Assembly (NCBI RefSeq): GCF_004323185.1
Contig: NZ_NAPS01000001.1
Location: forward strand, 3,042,628-3,103,332
Direction of reading: 5' to 3'
Source of the DNA: Westiellopsis prolifica IICB1
Lineage (GTDB): Bacteria; Cyanobacteriota; Cyanobacteriia; Cyanobacteriales; Nostocaceae
Length of the DNA: 60,705 bases
The notes under the pieces were generated by a model that worked only from the letters and a program-made list of their open reading frames with translations, had not been told where the DNA came from and did no database searches. This document shows positions 29,810 to 38,762 of the stretch, piece by piece (position 1 is the first letter of the stretch; every line of letters starts with the position of its first letter). A program made the translations under genes and the position numbers.

Positions 29810-29999
29810 ATTGTAGTCAATAGTCAATAGTCAATTGTCAAGGATTTTGACTATTAGACATCTTTGCTCATTAAATATGCATCAGCCAAAATCGTTTTAG
29901 AGACGTTGCATTGCAATGTCTCTACATTGTTTAATTGTTTTTAGAGATGTCTATTAACTATTGACTATTGACTATTGACTATTGACTATTGACTATTGA
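29810..29999. repeat. STRR tracts and TAGAGACG palindrome
   Basis: Heptamers of AGTCAAT/TATTGAC type lie at 29816-29840 and 29948-30003. Between them is a palindrome at 29898-29924 (TAGAGACGTTGCAT paired with TTGCAATGTCTCTA), a form common between cyanobacterial genes. The second tract touches the stop codon of the DUF2854 gene. Confidence 0.75.
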
Positions 30000-30548
30000 C
30001 TATTCTTTATTCGCAATCAGCGTTAGTTCAATAGTATCTTCACCTGGCTGTGTTATTTTTACATCGACTCCAGGACCAAAATAATTGATCATTTTCTCTT
30101 GTTTTTGCTGCCACACATCAATTGGTATGACTGAGGAATCAAATTCTAATATCAAGGCATAATTTCCGTTAATTTCTTCTTCTCGTAAACCTGTGATCAT
30201 TGGTAGTTCTTGGTCTGAAGAAGTCAAACCTAAGTAAGACAAAGCACGATCAAAATGAACATCTTGACCGTAGCAATAACGAGTTAAATCTTGGCGAATT
30301 TTATTTTGAGTCAGAGTTGCTTGCTGCTGGCGTAATGCTAAAACAGTTGCTGTGGTAGCTTGACTAAAGGGTACGGGTTTGAGTTCATTAGCTTTCAGGG
30401 CCAATCCTCCCAGCAACAGCGGAATCCCGTAAAAAAATCCTACGAGATTGAGAGTGGCGTTATCGTTAGCGTAGGCGATGAAGCCAATGATGGTTAAGAT
30501 ACCACCAATGGTTAAACCCAGTGTTCCCAGAGAAACTTGGCGTAACAT
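30000..30548 (-). CDS. DUF2854 membrane protein
   Basis: The 182 residues begin with two membrane helices (about 8-28 and 34-50, GLTIGGILTIIGFIAYAND and LNLVGFFYGIPLLLGGLALK), followed by a soluble domain with LRQQQATLTQNKIRQDLTRY, CYGQDVHFDRALSYLGL and a beta-rich end. This arrangement fits the DUF2854 family shared by cyanobacteria and plants, of unknown function. The stop codon lies at the edge of a TATTGAC tract. It has no close operon partner. Confidence 0.78.
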   Translation of the reverse strand: MLRQVSLGTLGLTIGGILTIIGFIAYANDNATLNLVGFFYGIPLLLGGLALKANELKPVPFSQATTATVLALRQQQATLTQNKIRQDLTRYCYGQDVHFDRALSYLGLTSSDQELPMITGLREEEINGNYALILEFDSSVIPIDVWQQKQEKMINYFGPGVDVKITQPGEDTIELTLIANKE

Positions 30549-30682
30549 GACTTAATTTTTAATATTTTTTCTTAGCACTTGTTTTATTATCATCTGCGAT
30601 CGCCAACAGAATATAGTTAAAAGTGTCTGGTTTTTTAAGTTAACTTTGAATTTGAACATATTTTAGACAGAAGCAAAAAATT

Positions 30683-30862
30683 ATGGATGCACAAACTATC
30701 AAAGAACGAATTGCTCAAATTCAAAGCAAGCGCGAGTATCTAATGAGTTTACTGGAGCAACCAAACTTAGGAACTTTAAAAATAGACGTGAATCAAGCTT
30801 TGGAAGAAATGGATGAATTAATCGATGAATATAGACGCACCTTTCCAGATACAGAATCTTAA
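30683..30862 (+). CDS. Small helical protein, 59 residues
   Basis: ATG at 30683 opens a 59-codon frame (MDAQTIKERIAQIQSKREYL, then LLEQPNLGTLKIDVNQALEE, ending TFPDTES, TAA at 30860-30862). It is amphipathic, helical and rich in Glu, Lys and Gln, with good amino-acid composition and no repeat origin, so I think it is real. I do not recognise a family. It lies divergent from DUF2854 with 134 bases between, enough for two promoters. No strong ribosome binding site is visible (GACAGAAGC upstream). Confidence 0.65.
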   Translation: MDAQTIKERIAQIQSKREYLMSLLEQPNLGTLKIDVNQALEEMDELIDEYRRTFPDTES

Positions 30863-31105
30863 TTAAGCTATATCCCCCAAACGATCGCTCACACAAGTAG
30901 ATGAAAAAGCGACCACTCACGCACACTGGCTGATTATAGCTTTACCACTTAGTCAATCTCGATCCCCAACCCTGTTTTCCTAAAAAAACAACTATATCGG
31001 TAGCAACCTATTATTCAGGTTCTACCGACTTCTTTACGATTACTTTCAAGTTTTGTGACTCCCTGATGAACACTTGAGTAATTCCAACAGATTTGGCTGT
31101 ATCCT

Positions 31106-31522
31106 TTATCCAGCAATAGTACCATTTATAGTAGCTTGCCCTAGTTGCCTAACTAAAGAAACTAGTTCGGTGGTAGGTACATCTTTTTTACAAACAGCGT
31201 CTAGACAAGCTCTTGCGTTTCCTTCAACTAGTTTAGAGTCATCCACTGATGAGTAGGCAATAATCTGAGTATTGGGAGCAATAGTTTTAATTTCACTAGA
31301 CGCACTCCAACCATCCATAACTGGCATTTGCAAGTCCAGAATAATTACATCAGGCTTGTGGCGCTTAACCATTTCTACGGCTTCTTGACCGTTACTAGCT
31401 AAACCTACAACTTGAATATTCTCTTGTGCAGAAAAGATTAGTTGTAAAGTTAAGCGAGTCAGTTCATGGTCATCAACCACTAGAACGCGCAAGGTAGAAG
31501 ACTCACAAGACAACATTAACAT
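31106..31522 (-). CDS. Single-domain response regulator
   Basis: A receiver domain alone, 138 residues. Acidic pocket DD in LRVLVVDDHEL, phospho-acceptor Asp in DVIILDLQMPVMDGW, a Thr/Ser position in IIAYSSVDD, and the Lys in AVCKKDV. The receiver resembles that of NarL/FixJ regulators (IQVVGLASNGQEAVEMV) but has no DNA-binding domain, so it should act by protein contact. No kinase gene is adjacent, so its partner is unknown. Confidence 0.92.
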   Translation of the reverse strand: MLMLSCESSTLRVLVVDDHELTRLTLQLIFSAQENIQVVGLASNGQEAVEMVKRHKPDVIILDLQMPVMDGWSASSEIKTIAPNTQIIAYSSVDDSKLVEGNARACLDAVCKKDVPTTELVSLVRQLGQATINGTIAG

Positions 31523-31681
31523 CTAAGCAAACTATAAAGTTAATGCACAACAACCTTTATAGTTTATGAGAATAACTAGAAAAACTAACTCTATCCTATG
31601 GTTGAATAAATTCAATTTTTTCTAAAATTAGTGAGAAATTAATATTACTAAATATTAATTTTTTGGAATAAAATTGTCTAA

Positions 31682-33898
31682 CTACTTGTCAGGATAAACA
31701 TAAGTCTTTTTTGAATTCATCAAATTTGAAGCGATCGCTGGTGGATTTAAAGCCATAGACATGAGAGTTTTTTGCGAACTAGCTTCTGGACAATCTTCAC
31801 CAGGACGCCTTTGAATGTAACTGCCATCTGTTTGTAACTCCCAGGCTTGGCGATTGTCTGCCAACATGATGCCTAAGATTTCCTGCAAATCTTTAGCAAT
31901 ATCTGGATCTAAAATGGGGGTAATTACTTCTACTCGTCGGTCTAAGTTCCGTGGCATCCAATCGGCACTGCCAATATAAATTTCTTCTTGACCATTGTTA
32001 TAGAAATAAAAAATCCGTGAGTGTTCTAAAAACCGACCCACAATACTAATAACGCGAATATTTTCGCTGATGTCTTTCATGTTAGGACGTAAACAGCAAA
32101 TACCCCGCACAATTAAATCGATTTGCACACCGGCGCGGGAAGCTTTGTAAAGTTCAGAAATGATTTGTGGATCGACAAGGGAGTTCATTTTGGCAACGAT
32201 GCGCCCGGAAAATCCTTTTTGAGTATTTTCAATCTCTCTTTGGATCAGTCCAATAAAGCGATCGCGTAAATTTACAGGTGCGACTAATAATTGACGATAA
32301 GACTTTTGCCGTGAGTATCCTGTCAAGAAATTGAATACATCTGTCACATCTGCTCCCAATTCTTCTTGACAAGTAAACAATCCTATGTCTGTATACAAGC
32401 GTGCTGTTTTGGGATTATAGTTACCAGTGCCAATATGAACGTAGCGATGGATACGCTCTTGCTCACGCCGCACAACCATGACGATTTTAGAGTGGGTTTT
32501 CAAGCCGACTAAACCGTAAACTACGTGAACTCCGACGCTTTCTAAACGTTTTGCCCAATAGATATTATTTTCTTCATCAAACCGCGCTTTCAGTTCTACC
32601 AATACAGATACTTGCTTGCCATTTTCAGCAGCAGCAATTAAAGCATTAACAATGGGTGAATCACCAGAGGTACGGTAAAGAGTCATCTTAATTGCTAAAA
32701 CATTCGGATCATGGGCAGCACTGGTAATAAAGCGCACCACAGACGCCGAAAAAGATTGATAGGGATGGTGTACAAGTAAATCCCGTTCTCGAATCACAGC
32801 AAAAAAATCTTTACCTTCTTCTATTTCTAGAGCTTCGGAAGCGAGATTTATTTCCCGAATACGTTGCAAACGAGGGGGTACAACAGACTGCCAAGGAGAA
32901 TCTTTTAGTTCTGCGGGGACGCTCAAAGACATAAAATACATTAAGTCGCTTAGTCCCAAAAGTCCGTCTACCTCATAGACATCGCTTTCGGTTAATTCTA
33001 AATCTTGCAACAATCGATTGCGTATAAATTCAGGAGTTTGGGATTGAATTTCTAATCGAACAGGATTACCACCAACTCGCCTTTTTCGCAGTTCTTGTTC
33101 TATAAAAAGTAGCAAATCGTCGGCTTCATCTTCCTCTAGTCCCAAATCAGCATCACGAGTAATGCGGAAAGGATGATATTCTTGAATGTTCATCCCAGGA
33201 AATAGGGATTCTAAATTATGAGCGATCGCTTGTTCCAAGGGTACACCAGTCCACAGAGCAGGTTTGCCATGACGTTGAATTCCTAACTCTGACGGTAAAG
33301 GCAAAAATCGTGGCAAAACTTTCGGGACTTTCACCCTGGCAAAAAATTCTTCTTCCGTTTCTGGATTTTTAACTACTACTGCCAAATTTAAACTGAGATT
33401 AGAAATGTAGGGAAAAGGATGGCTAGGGTCAACAGCTAAAGGAGTTATAACGGGAAAGACTTGTTCTTCAAAATAATTGTCTAAATATTTGCGCTGTTTT
33501 TCTGTCAAATCTATATAATCCAAAATATGGATGTCGTGATTTGCCAATACAGGTCGTAGTACTTGCTCAAAATGTTGATGTTGTTGAGTTACTAAAGGAC
33601 GCAGGGAATAACTAATATCATCCAACTGTTGTTGTGGTGTGCGACCATCAAAACTTAATTGGCTAACTTTTGCTTCTACTTGTTGCTTTAAAACTGCGAC
33701 ACGCACCATAAAGAACTCATCCAAGTTGGAACTGAAGATAGCCAAAAACTTGAGACGTTCTAAAAGGGGCGTGCGTGAGTCTAGAGTTTCATGGAGTACT
33801 CTGCTGTTGAACTCTATCCAACTTAACTCACGGTTTAAGTAATATTGTGTATCGTTAAAATTAATTTGTTGATTGCTGCTCTTCTTAGATTTCGGCAT
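31682..33898 (-). CDS. ppk: Polyphosphate kinase 1
   Basis: PPK1 makes polyphosphate from ATP. All four domains are present. N-domain: YLNRELSWIEFNSRVLHE. Head: HPFPYISNLSLNLAV. First catalytic domain: the phospho-accepting His in GLKTHSKIVMVVRRE (about residue 455). Second: ICCLRPNMKDISENI and a second His in FLEHSRIFYFYNNG, then IGSADWMPRNLDRRVE. Length of about 738 residues is normal. ATG at 33898 is preferred over GTG at 33904. It stands alone on the minus strand. Confidence 0.97.
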   Translation of the reverse strand: MPKSKKSSNQQINFNDTQYYLNRELSWIEFNSRVLHETLDSRTPLLERLKFLAIFSSNLDEFFMVRVAVLKQQVEAKVSQLSFDGRTPQQQLDDISYSLRPLVTQQHQHFEQVLRPVLANHDIHILDYIDLTEKQRKYLDNYFEEQVFPVITPLAVDPSHPFPYISNLSLNLAVVVKNPETEEEFFARVKVPKVLPRFLPLPSELGIQRHGKPALWTGVPLEQAIAHNLESLFPGMNIQEYHPFRITRDADLGLEEDEADDLLLFIEQELRKRRVGGNPVRLEIQSQTPEFIRNRLLQDLELTESDVYEVDGLLGLSDLMYFMSLSVPAELKDSPWQSVVPPRLQRIREINLASEALEIEEGKDFFAVIRERDLLVHHPYQSFSASVVRFITSAAHDPNVLAIKMTLYRTSGDSPIVNALIAAAENGKQVSVLVELKARFDEENNIYWAKRLESVGVHVVYGLVGLKTHSKIVMVVRREQERIHRYVHIGTGNYNPKTARLYTDIGLFTCQEELGADVTDVFNFLTGYSRQKSYRQLLVAPVNLRDRFIGLIQREIENTQKGFSGRIVAKMNSLVDPQIISELYKASRAGVQIDLIVRGICCLRPNMKDISENIRVISIVGRFLEHSRIFYFYNNGQEEIYIGSADWMPRNLDRRVEVITPILDPDIAKDLQEILGIMLADNRQAWELQTDGSYIQRRPGEDCPEASSQKTLMSMALNPPAIASNLMNSKKTYVYPDK

Positions 33899-34184
33899 GA
33901 TCACCTAACCACAGACAAGTGTAGCCCATACGAATGAAATTAGAATCGACTCATCCAGTATCACAACTTGAGAAAGTATCCTGACAAGGTTTTACTTTGA
34001 TGAGGGGATAAGTCAATCTTGACATTTCTTTGGGCTAAAAGCCATAGAGAATCTTGGTTTGATGAGTTCACTGAGCTTAAATCGACAGAAGTCTCACGTC
34101 TTTTACCACCCTATGTAACTACAAATGACAAATGACAAATGACAAATAACGATTCTCGCCAGTAGTGTCAGTGTCTCTATATAT

Positions 34185-35069
34185 CTACAAATATCGGTGT
34201 AATAATCCAATTAATATTTCTGGCTGTTCTAGATGTGGTAGGACTCCTGTACCAGGAATTACATGAAAATCTTGAATTGCTCTTGAATTCAACTTTGCTA
34301 ATCGTTGTCCTAATTTCACCGTTGTAAATTGTGCCTCTTTTCCCCAAAAAATAATTGTGGGAATGTTTAGTTGTTCAATATATAAACTTAAATCAAAATA
34401 AAGATCACCCCGCAGAAATGCCAAAGCTGCATATTTAGCATTTGGCTGTTGGGCAGAAAATAAATATGCTTCTACTATTTCTGGCGAGACTCGTTCGGGT
34501 TTGGCAAACAAGAAACTTTGCAAAAAGTTATTTACTGCGAATTCATTCTCTGCACCCAAAGCATAAATTAAATTATCTAACAGTGGAGTATTGATCAGCT
34601 GAAGCGGAAGTCGGCGCCCAGAACCTTGTCCAAAGTCATCAAAACCAGAAGGACAAACTAAATATAGCGCTTGAAATAAAAAAGGTTGAGCAATAGCCAG
34701 TCGAATTATCAAAGCAGCAGTTAGGGAAGACGCAACTACTTTCACAGGTGGACAACAAGTATGTCTGATAAACTCTGTAATGATTGTGAGATAATCGTTG
34801 ATTTGATAATCTCGTACTGGATGAGCAGAATCTCCCCAACCAATTAAGTCTGGTGCGAGTATGCGGTGAGAAGTCGCAAAAGCAGGATACACTTTCGACC
34901 ATTCATAAGCAGAAGATCCACCACCAAAACAGTGAAGAAATATTAGTGGTGTTAGATCTTCAGTATCGAGATTACACCAAGGTGTTGCAATTTGAGTATA
35001 GTAAACCATTGACCCTAACGAGGTGTGAATGATTTTATGCCCGAAGCCTGGAGGTTGAAACTGAAGCAT
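34185..35069 (-). CDS. Alpha/beta hydrolase
   Basis: The fold is clear: oxyanion region IFLHCFGGGSSAYEWSKV, then HRILAPDLIGWGDSAHP, a nucleophile elbow that reads VVASSLTAAL (Ser in a non-standard A-S-S-L-T turn instead of GxSxG), IPTIIFWGKEAQ, and the catalytic His in GVLPHLEQPE. It is soluble, about 294 residues. I use the ATG at 35069, because the 16 residues further upstream (NPKSKIQN and neighbours) are written by a CCAAAATC repeat. Substrate is unknown. The odd nucleophile elbow and an unclear catalytic acid make activity less certain. Confidence 0.85.
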   Translation of the reverse strand: MLQFQPPGFGHKIIHTSLGSMVYYTQIATPWCNLDTEDLTPLIFLHCFGGGSSAYEWSKVYPAFATSHRILAPDLIGWGDSAHPVRDYQINDYLTIITEFIRHTCCPPVKVVASSLTAALIIRLAIAQPFLFQALYLVCPSGFDDFGQGSGRRLPLQLINTPLLDNLIYALGAENEFAVNNFLQSFLFAKPERVSPEIVEAYLFSAQQPNAKYAALAFLRGDLYFDLSLYIEQLNIPTIIFWGKEAQFTTVKLGQRLAKLNSRAIQDFHVIPGTGVLPHLEQPEILIGLLHRYL

Positions 35070-35110
35070 GGTCAACCGATTTTGGATTTTGGATTTTGGA
35101 TTTTGGATTG
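35070..35110. repeat. TTTTGGAT tandem repeat upstream of hydrolase gene
   Basis: GATTTTGGATTTTGGATTTTGG units precede the hydrolase ATG on the minus strand and create an artificial N-terminal extension. Heptamers of ACAAATG type also lie on the other side of the gene (34126-34150). Confidence 0.75.
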
Positions 35111-35338
35111 ACCCCAAAGATAAATCTCGGTACTTGTACCATTGAGAAATTATCGGTTATGAGTCATTTGTTATTGGTGATTAGTCATTGGTCACTTGTG
35201 ATTAGTCTTTTTTATAGTTAATCATTCTCTTTTACTAGCTTTTATCTTTTCTATTTTCGCTTTTTCCTTTTTGTTGTCGCTAGTAAACATTTTGCCATCG
35301 TGTGGCAAGATGAATAAAAATACTCGCACCAGCTCACC

Positions 35339-36643
35339 ATGTTAGGAAAGCTACTAGACGGTCGTTACAGAGTTATCCAAGTCCTGAGTGCCGGAGGATT
35401 TGGTGAAACCTATATTACTGAAGATACCCGCCGACCGGGAAATCCTAAATGTGTTCTCAAGTTGCTGAAGCCTGCGAGTTCGGAACCCTACTATTTGCAA
35501 ACTGCCAGACGCTTATTTAATAGTGAAGCAGAAATACTCGAACAATTAGGAAATCACGACCAAATTCCCCGTTTATTGGCTTATTTTGAAGCAAACGAAG
35601 AATTTTATTTAGTGCAAGAGTTGATTGTGGGACACCCACTCAGTGCGGAAATGCGGGGTAGTCAACTTTGGACTGAAAGTCAAATTATCCAGATGTTACA
35701 AGATATTTTGAGAGTGTTGGAGTTTGTTCATGGTTACAACGTGATTCATCGTGATATTAAGCCTGATAATTTAATTAGACGTGACTCGGATGGCAAATTA
35801 GTTTTAATTGATTTTGGTGCTGTGAAACAAATGCGATCGCAACTCGCAAATTCTCCCAGTCAAATGACTGCAACTGTTGCGATTGGTACTCCTGGTTATA
35901 TGTCGGCAGAACAAGCCCAAGGTAGACCACGCCCAAATAGTGATATTTATGCTGTGGGGATAATTGCCATTCAAGCACTGACGGGGATATTACCAACTCA
36001 GTTACAAGATAATCCCGAAAGTGGGGAAATTATTTGGCCAAATCAAGCCCAGGCATCCCCCAGATTAGTAACTATTTTACAAAAAATGGTGCGTTACCAC
36101 TATCGCGATCGCTATCAATCTGCAACAGAAGTATTGCAGGATCTTCAGCAATTACAATATCCAATACCCCCGACGCAAGCACAAATTTCATCTGCCAATA
36201 CCCAATCAACTATGCCGCAGATGATGAATATGTACCCACAAACATCAGCACCCCCATCTGGTGTCACAGACTACTCCACTCCTGATTCTCAAGTTGCACC
36301 ACCAGCTTGGATAGACAAAACTCTCTCTGTGGCTAGATTTTTACCTTTTGTTGGTGCGGCAGGATTATTTTTATTTAAAGCACCCACTTGGATTATTTTA
36401 CTAGGTATTGGTTTAGCAACTTTTGGAGTTGGTTTATTTTTCCTGCGTTCTTCCTATCCAAGACTAGCAAAAGATTACGATACGGTTTTTGCTGTTGTAT
36501 TCTGTTTGTGTGGCATACTGCTGCTATTTCAAGAATATCAATCCTATGGCAATCAAGAAATAGCAATCAGCCAGTTTTTAGTAGCAGGAGCGGGTATATT
36601 TTCTGCTGCGGAATGTATTCGTTTACGTGGAATGAAGAAATAA
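35339..36643 (+). CDS. Ser/Thr protein kinase with Ycf66-like membrane tail
   Basis: A Hanks-type kinase fills residues 1-275: VLSAGGFGETYITED (P-loop), VLKLLKP (catalytic Lys), VIHRDIKPDNLI, DFGAVKQ, and GTPGYMSAEQAQGRPRPNSD. A Gln/Pro/Ser linker follows, then from about 331 a set of membrane helices ending with FLRSSYPRLAKDYD, VFCLCGILLLFQEY and AAECIRLRG. That end has the same layout as Ycf66, a cyanobacterial and plastid membrane protein of unknown function. The kinase domain would be cytoplasmic. The next gene, 26 bases on, encodes a stand-alone relative of the tail. Confidence 0.9.
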   Translation: MLGKLLDGRYRVIQVLSAGGFGETYITEDTRRPGNPKCVLKLLKPASSEPYYLQTARRLFNSEAEILEQLGNHDQIPRLLAYFEANEEFYLVQELIVGHPLSAEMRGSQLWTESQIIQMLQDILRVLEFVHGYNVIHRDIKPDNLIRRDSDGKLVLIDFGAVKQMRSQLANSPSQMTATVAIGTPGYMSAEQAQGRPRPNSDIYAVGIIAIQALTGILPTQLQDNPESGEIIWPNQAQASPRLVTILQKMVRYHYRDRYQSATEVLQDLQQLQYPIPPTQAQISSANTQSTMPQMMNMYPQTSAPPSGVTDYSTPDSQVAPPAWIDKTLSVARFLPFVGAAGLFLFKAPTWIILLGIGLATFGVGLFFLRSSYPRLAKDYDTVFAVVFCLCGILLLFQEYQSYGNQEIAISQFLVAGAGIFSAAECIRLRGMKK

Positions 36644-36669
36644 CCACTAATCACTAAATTAATAGATAA

Positions 36670-36939
36670 ATGTTTAAAAATCCACAAAATCTTATCGGTA
36701 CAATTTTAATTATTGCAGCCCTTGCTTTATCAGCTTTACCTTTTGTGCGTCCGAATTTATTCCGTCGGCAAGATATAGTATTAATAATAGTGTTTTTGAT
36801 TGCTGGTTTTATTCTATTTTTTCATGATAGATGGTATAGAAAAGAATTAGTACAATTCAATTTAATTCTTTTAACCATATCTGCTATATTTTACACTGTT
36901 GAAAGTATCCGATTGCGAAGTAAAAATCCACAACAGTAA
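36670..36939 (+). CDS. Ycf66-like small membrane protein
   Basis: An 89-residue protein with three hydrophobic helices: IGTILIIAALALSALPF, IVLIIVFLIAGFILFFHD and FNLILLTISAIFYTVES. The shared features with the C-terminus of the preceding kinase are the R-P-x-L-x-x-x-x-D turn before helix 2 and the closing ESIRLRSK (kinase: ECIRLRG). This fits the N-terminal Ycf66 domain. It lies 26 bases after the kinase and 10 bases before the next gene, so all three are probably in one operon. Function is unknown. Confidence 0.72.
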   Translation: MFKNPQNLIGTILIIAALALSALPFVRPNLFRRQDIVLIIVFLIAGFILFFHDRWYRKELVQFNLILLTISAIFYTVESIRLRSKNPQQ

Positions 36940-36949
36940 GGATACGATT

Positions 36950-38431
36950 ATGACTGATAAAAATCGCTCTCAATGGGACTTAGGTCGATTTGTCCAAACC
37001 CTTACTTATTTTGAAGTTGTACCTTTGATTAACTGGATACAAGATTTATTTCAAGGTCGTATTAAAAATGACCAAAATCAACCAAGTGGAGCAAAACAGG
37101 TGGGTGTAATATTAGTAGCTGGAGCAACGGGTGGTGTTGGGAAGCGAGTGGTACGGCGACTAGTTGAACGGGGTTATCGAGTGCGATCGCTTGTACGTGA
37201 CATTGAGAAAGCCAGAACAATTATTAGTAATCAACTTGACTTAGTTGTTGCGGATATTACTCAGCCGGAAACTTTGACACCCTTGGTCATGGCTAACATC
37301 CAAGCCGTAATTTGTTGTACCGCAGTGCGTGTACAGCCAAAAGAAGGAGATACTCCAGAACGAGAAAAATACTATCAAGGTGTGAAATTTTACCAGCCAG
37401 AAATAGTCGGCGACACTCCAGAAAATGTAGAGTATCGAGGCGTCAAAAACTTAGTAGAAGCTGCTGCAAAATATTTACCTGATTCTGGAGATAAAATATT
37501 ATTTGATTTCACCAACCCATCCACAGAAATCAAAAATATTTGGGGTGCAGTAGATGATGTCGTCATGGGTGGAGTCAGTGAAAGTAATATTCAATTAGTA
37601 GAAAATACAGCTTTATTTGCTGGTAATGTTTCCACTGCTAACTCCGGTGGATTTGCTTCTGTCAGAACTAAAAACTTCTCTCCTGCTTTTAATTTATCTG
37701 GCTACGAAGGTATAGAATTACGGGTCAAGGGAGATGGGAACCGTTATAAATTCTTTCTTCGTACAGACACAAAATGGGATGGAGTTGGTTTTAGTTATTC
37801 TTTTGACACCATAGCAAACACTTGGATCAATGTTCGGATTCCCTTTGCGGATTTGACTCCTGTATTTAGAGCTAAAATTTTGCAAGATTCTCCGCCAATC
37901 GACACTAATCAAATTTCTTCATTTCAATTAATGTTGAGCAAGTTTGAATATGATGGGGAATTAAATCCACGATTTTCTCCTGGTGGTTTTGCCTTGCAAT
38001 TAGAATCAATTAAAGCCTATGGAGGGGAAAGCTTAGCACAATTTATTCTTGTTAGTTCCGCAGGGGTAACTCGTCCGGGACGTCCAGGAATTAATTTGGA
38101 GGAAGAACCACCAGCAGTTAGGTTAAACGACCAATTGGGAGGAATTCTAACTTGGAAATTGAAGGGCGAAGACAGTGTCAGAACTAGTGGAATTCCCTAT
38201 ACAATTATTAGACCATGTGCATTGACAGAAGAAGCAGGTGGCAAATCTTTAATATTTGAGCAAGGCGATAATATTAGAGGAAAAATCAGTCGCGAAGATG
38301 TGGCAGAAATTTGTGTACAGGCGCTAAAACAGCCACAAGCGCGTAACCTAACTTTTGAAGTTAAAGAGGGAGATAGTAGCGCTAGTTCTATTGAGTGGCA
38401 AAAATTATTTTCACAATTGCAACCAGATTAA
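36950..38431 (+). CDS. NAD(P)-binding protein with inserted CIA30 domain
   Basis: About 493 residues. The first part is an NmrA/SDR-like Rossmann fold with VILVAGATGGVGKRVVRRL (about 56-74). After residue 160 a CIA30 domain is inserted (NIWGAVDDVVMGGVSES to FALQLESIKAYGG). The Rossmann fold then resumes with FILVSSAGVTRPGRPG and IPYTIIRPCALTEEAGG. CIA30 proteins in eukaryotes help assemble respiratory complex I, so a role in assembling a membrane complex is possible but unproven. ATG at 36950 is chosen, because a TTG 51 bases upstream would overlap the Ycf66-like gene. Confidence 0.88.
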   Translation: MTDKNRSQWDLGRFVQTLTYFEVVPLINWIQDLFQGRIKNDQNQPSGAKQVGVILVAGATGGVGKRVVRRLVERGYRVRSLVRDIEKARTIISNQLDLVVADITQPETLTPLVMANIQAVICCTAVRVQPKEGDTPEREKYYQGVKFYQPEIVGDTPENVEYRGVKNLVEAAAKYLPDSGDKILFDFTNPSTEIKNIWGAVDDVVMGGVSESNIQLVENTALFAGNVSTANSGGFASVRTKNFSPAFNLSGYEGIELRVKGDGNRYKFFLRTDTKWDGVGFSYSFDTIANTWINVRIPFADLTPVFRAKILQDSPPIDTNQISSFQLMLSKFEYDGELNPRFSPGGFALQLESIKAYGGESLAQFILVSSAGVTRPGRPGINLEEEPPAVRLNDQLGGILTWKLKGEDSVRTSGIPYTIIRPCALTEEAGGKSLIFEQGDNIRGKISREDVAEICVQALKQPQARNLTFEVKEGDSSASSIEWQKLFSQLQPD

Positions 38432-38494
38432 GCAGTGAATTAGCACCCCGAAATTTCTTGGTTAGAGATTTTTCGTCATAATTTTGGGGTTGTA

Positions 38495-38540
38495 GAGACG
38501 CGTTCGCTTTTAGCGTTCCCGCAGGGTAATTTCGCGTCTC
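38495..38540. repeat. GAGACGCG inverted repeat
   Basis: GAGACGCG (38495-38502) pairs with CGCGTCTC (38533-38540) around TTCGCTTTTAGCGTTCCCGC. It is a common cyanobacterial intergenic repeat, related in sequence to the palindrome at 50003-50022. Confidence 0.75.
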
Positions 38541-38644
38541 TGCATATTAGCCAGGAAATTTATTTCTTGGTATGTGAAAATCTGGTGCGAGATATGAAAT
38601 TATATCAAGTTTGGATAAGTTAGTTATATTTCCCACAGTCATTG

Positions 38645-38719
38645 CACCCCACCCCTTAATCCCCTCCCCGCAAGCGGGGAGGGGAAGTTTTGGCGTTAGA
38701 CAAAACCGGGGTGGGGTTC
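38645..38719. repeat. CCCCACCCC / GGGGTGGGG nested hairpin element
   Basis: The outer arms CCCCACCCC (38647-38655) and GGGGTGGGG (38708-38716) enclose a perfect 10-bp stem CCCCTCCCCG-CAAG-CGGGGAGGGG (38661-38684). It lies between convergent genes (CIA30-type and pyrR) and may end both transcripts. The direct CATT on each side could be a short target duplication. The 331-base gap 38432-38762 holds only this and the GAGACGCG repeat. Confidence 0.85.
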
Positions 38720-38762
38720 ATTGGGAATTATAAGTAATCTAGCGAACCTGATATGATTCAAA

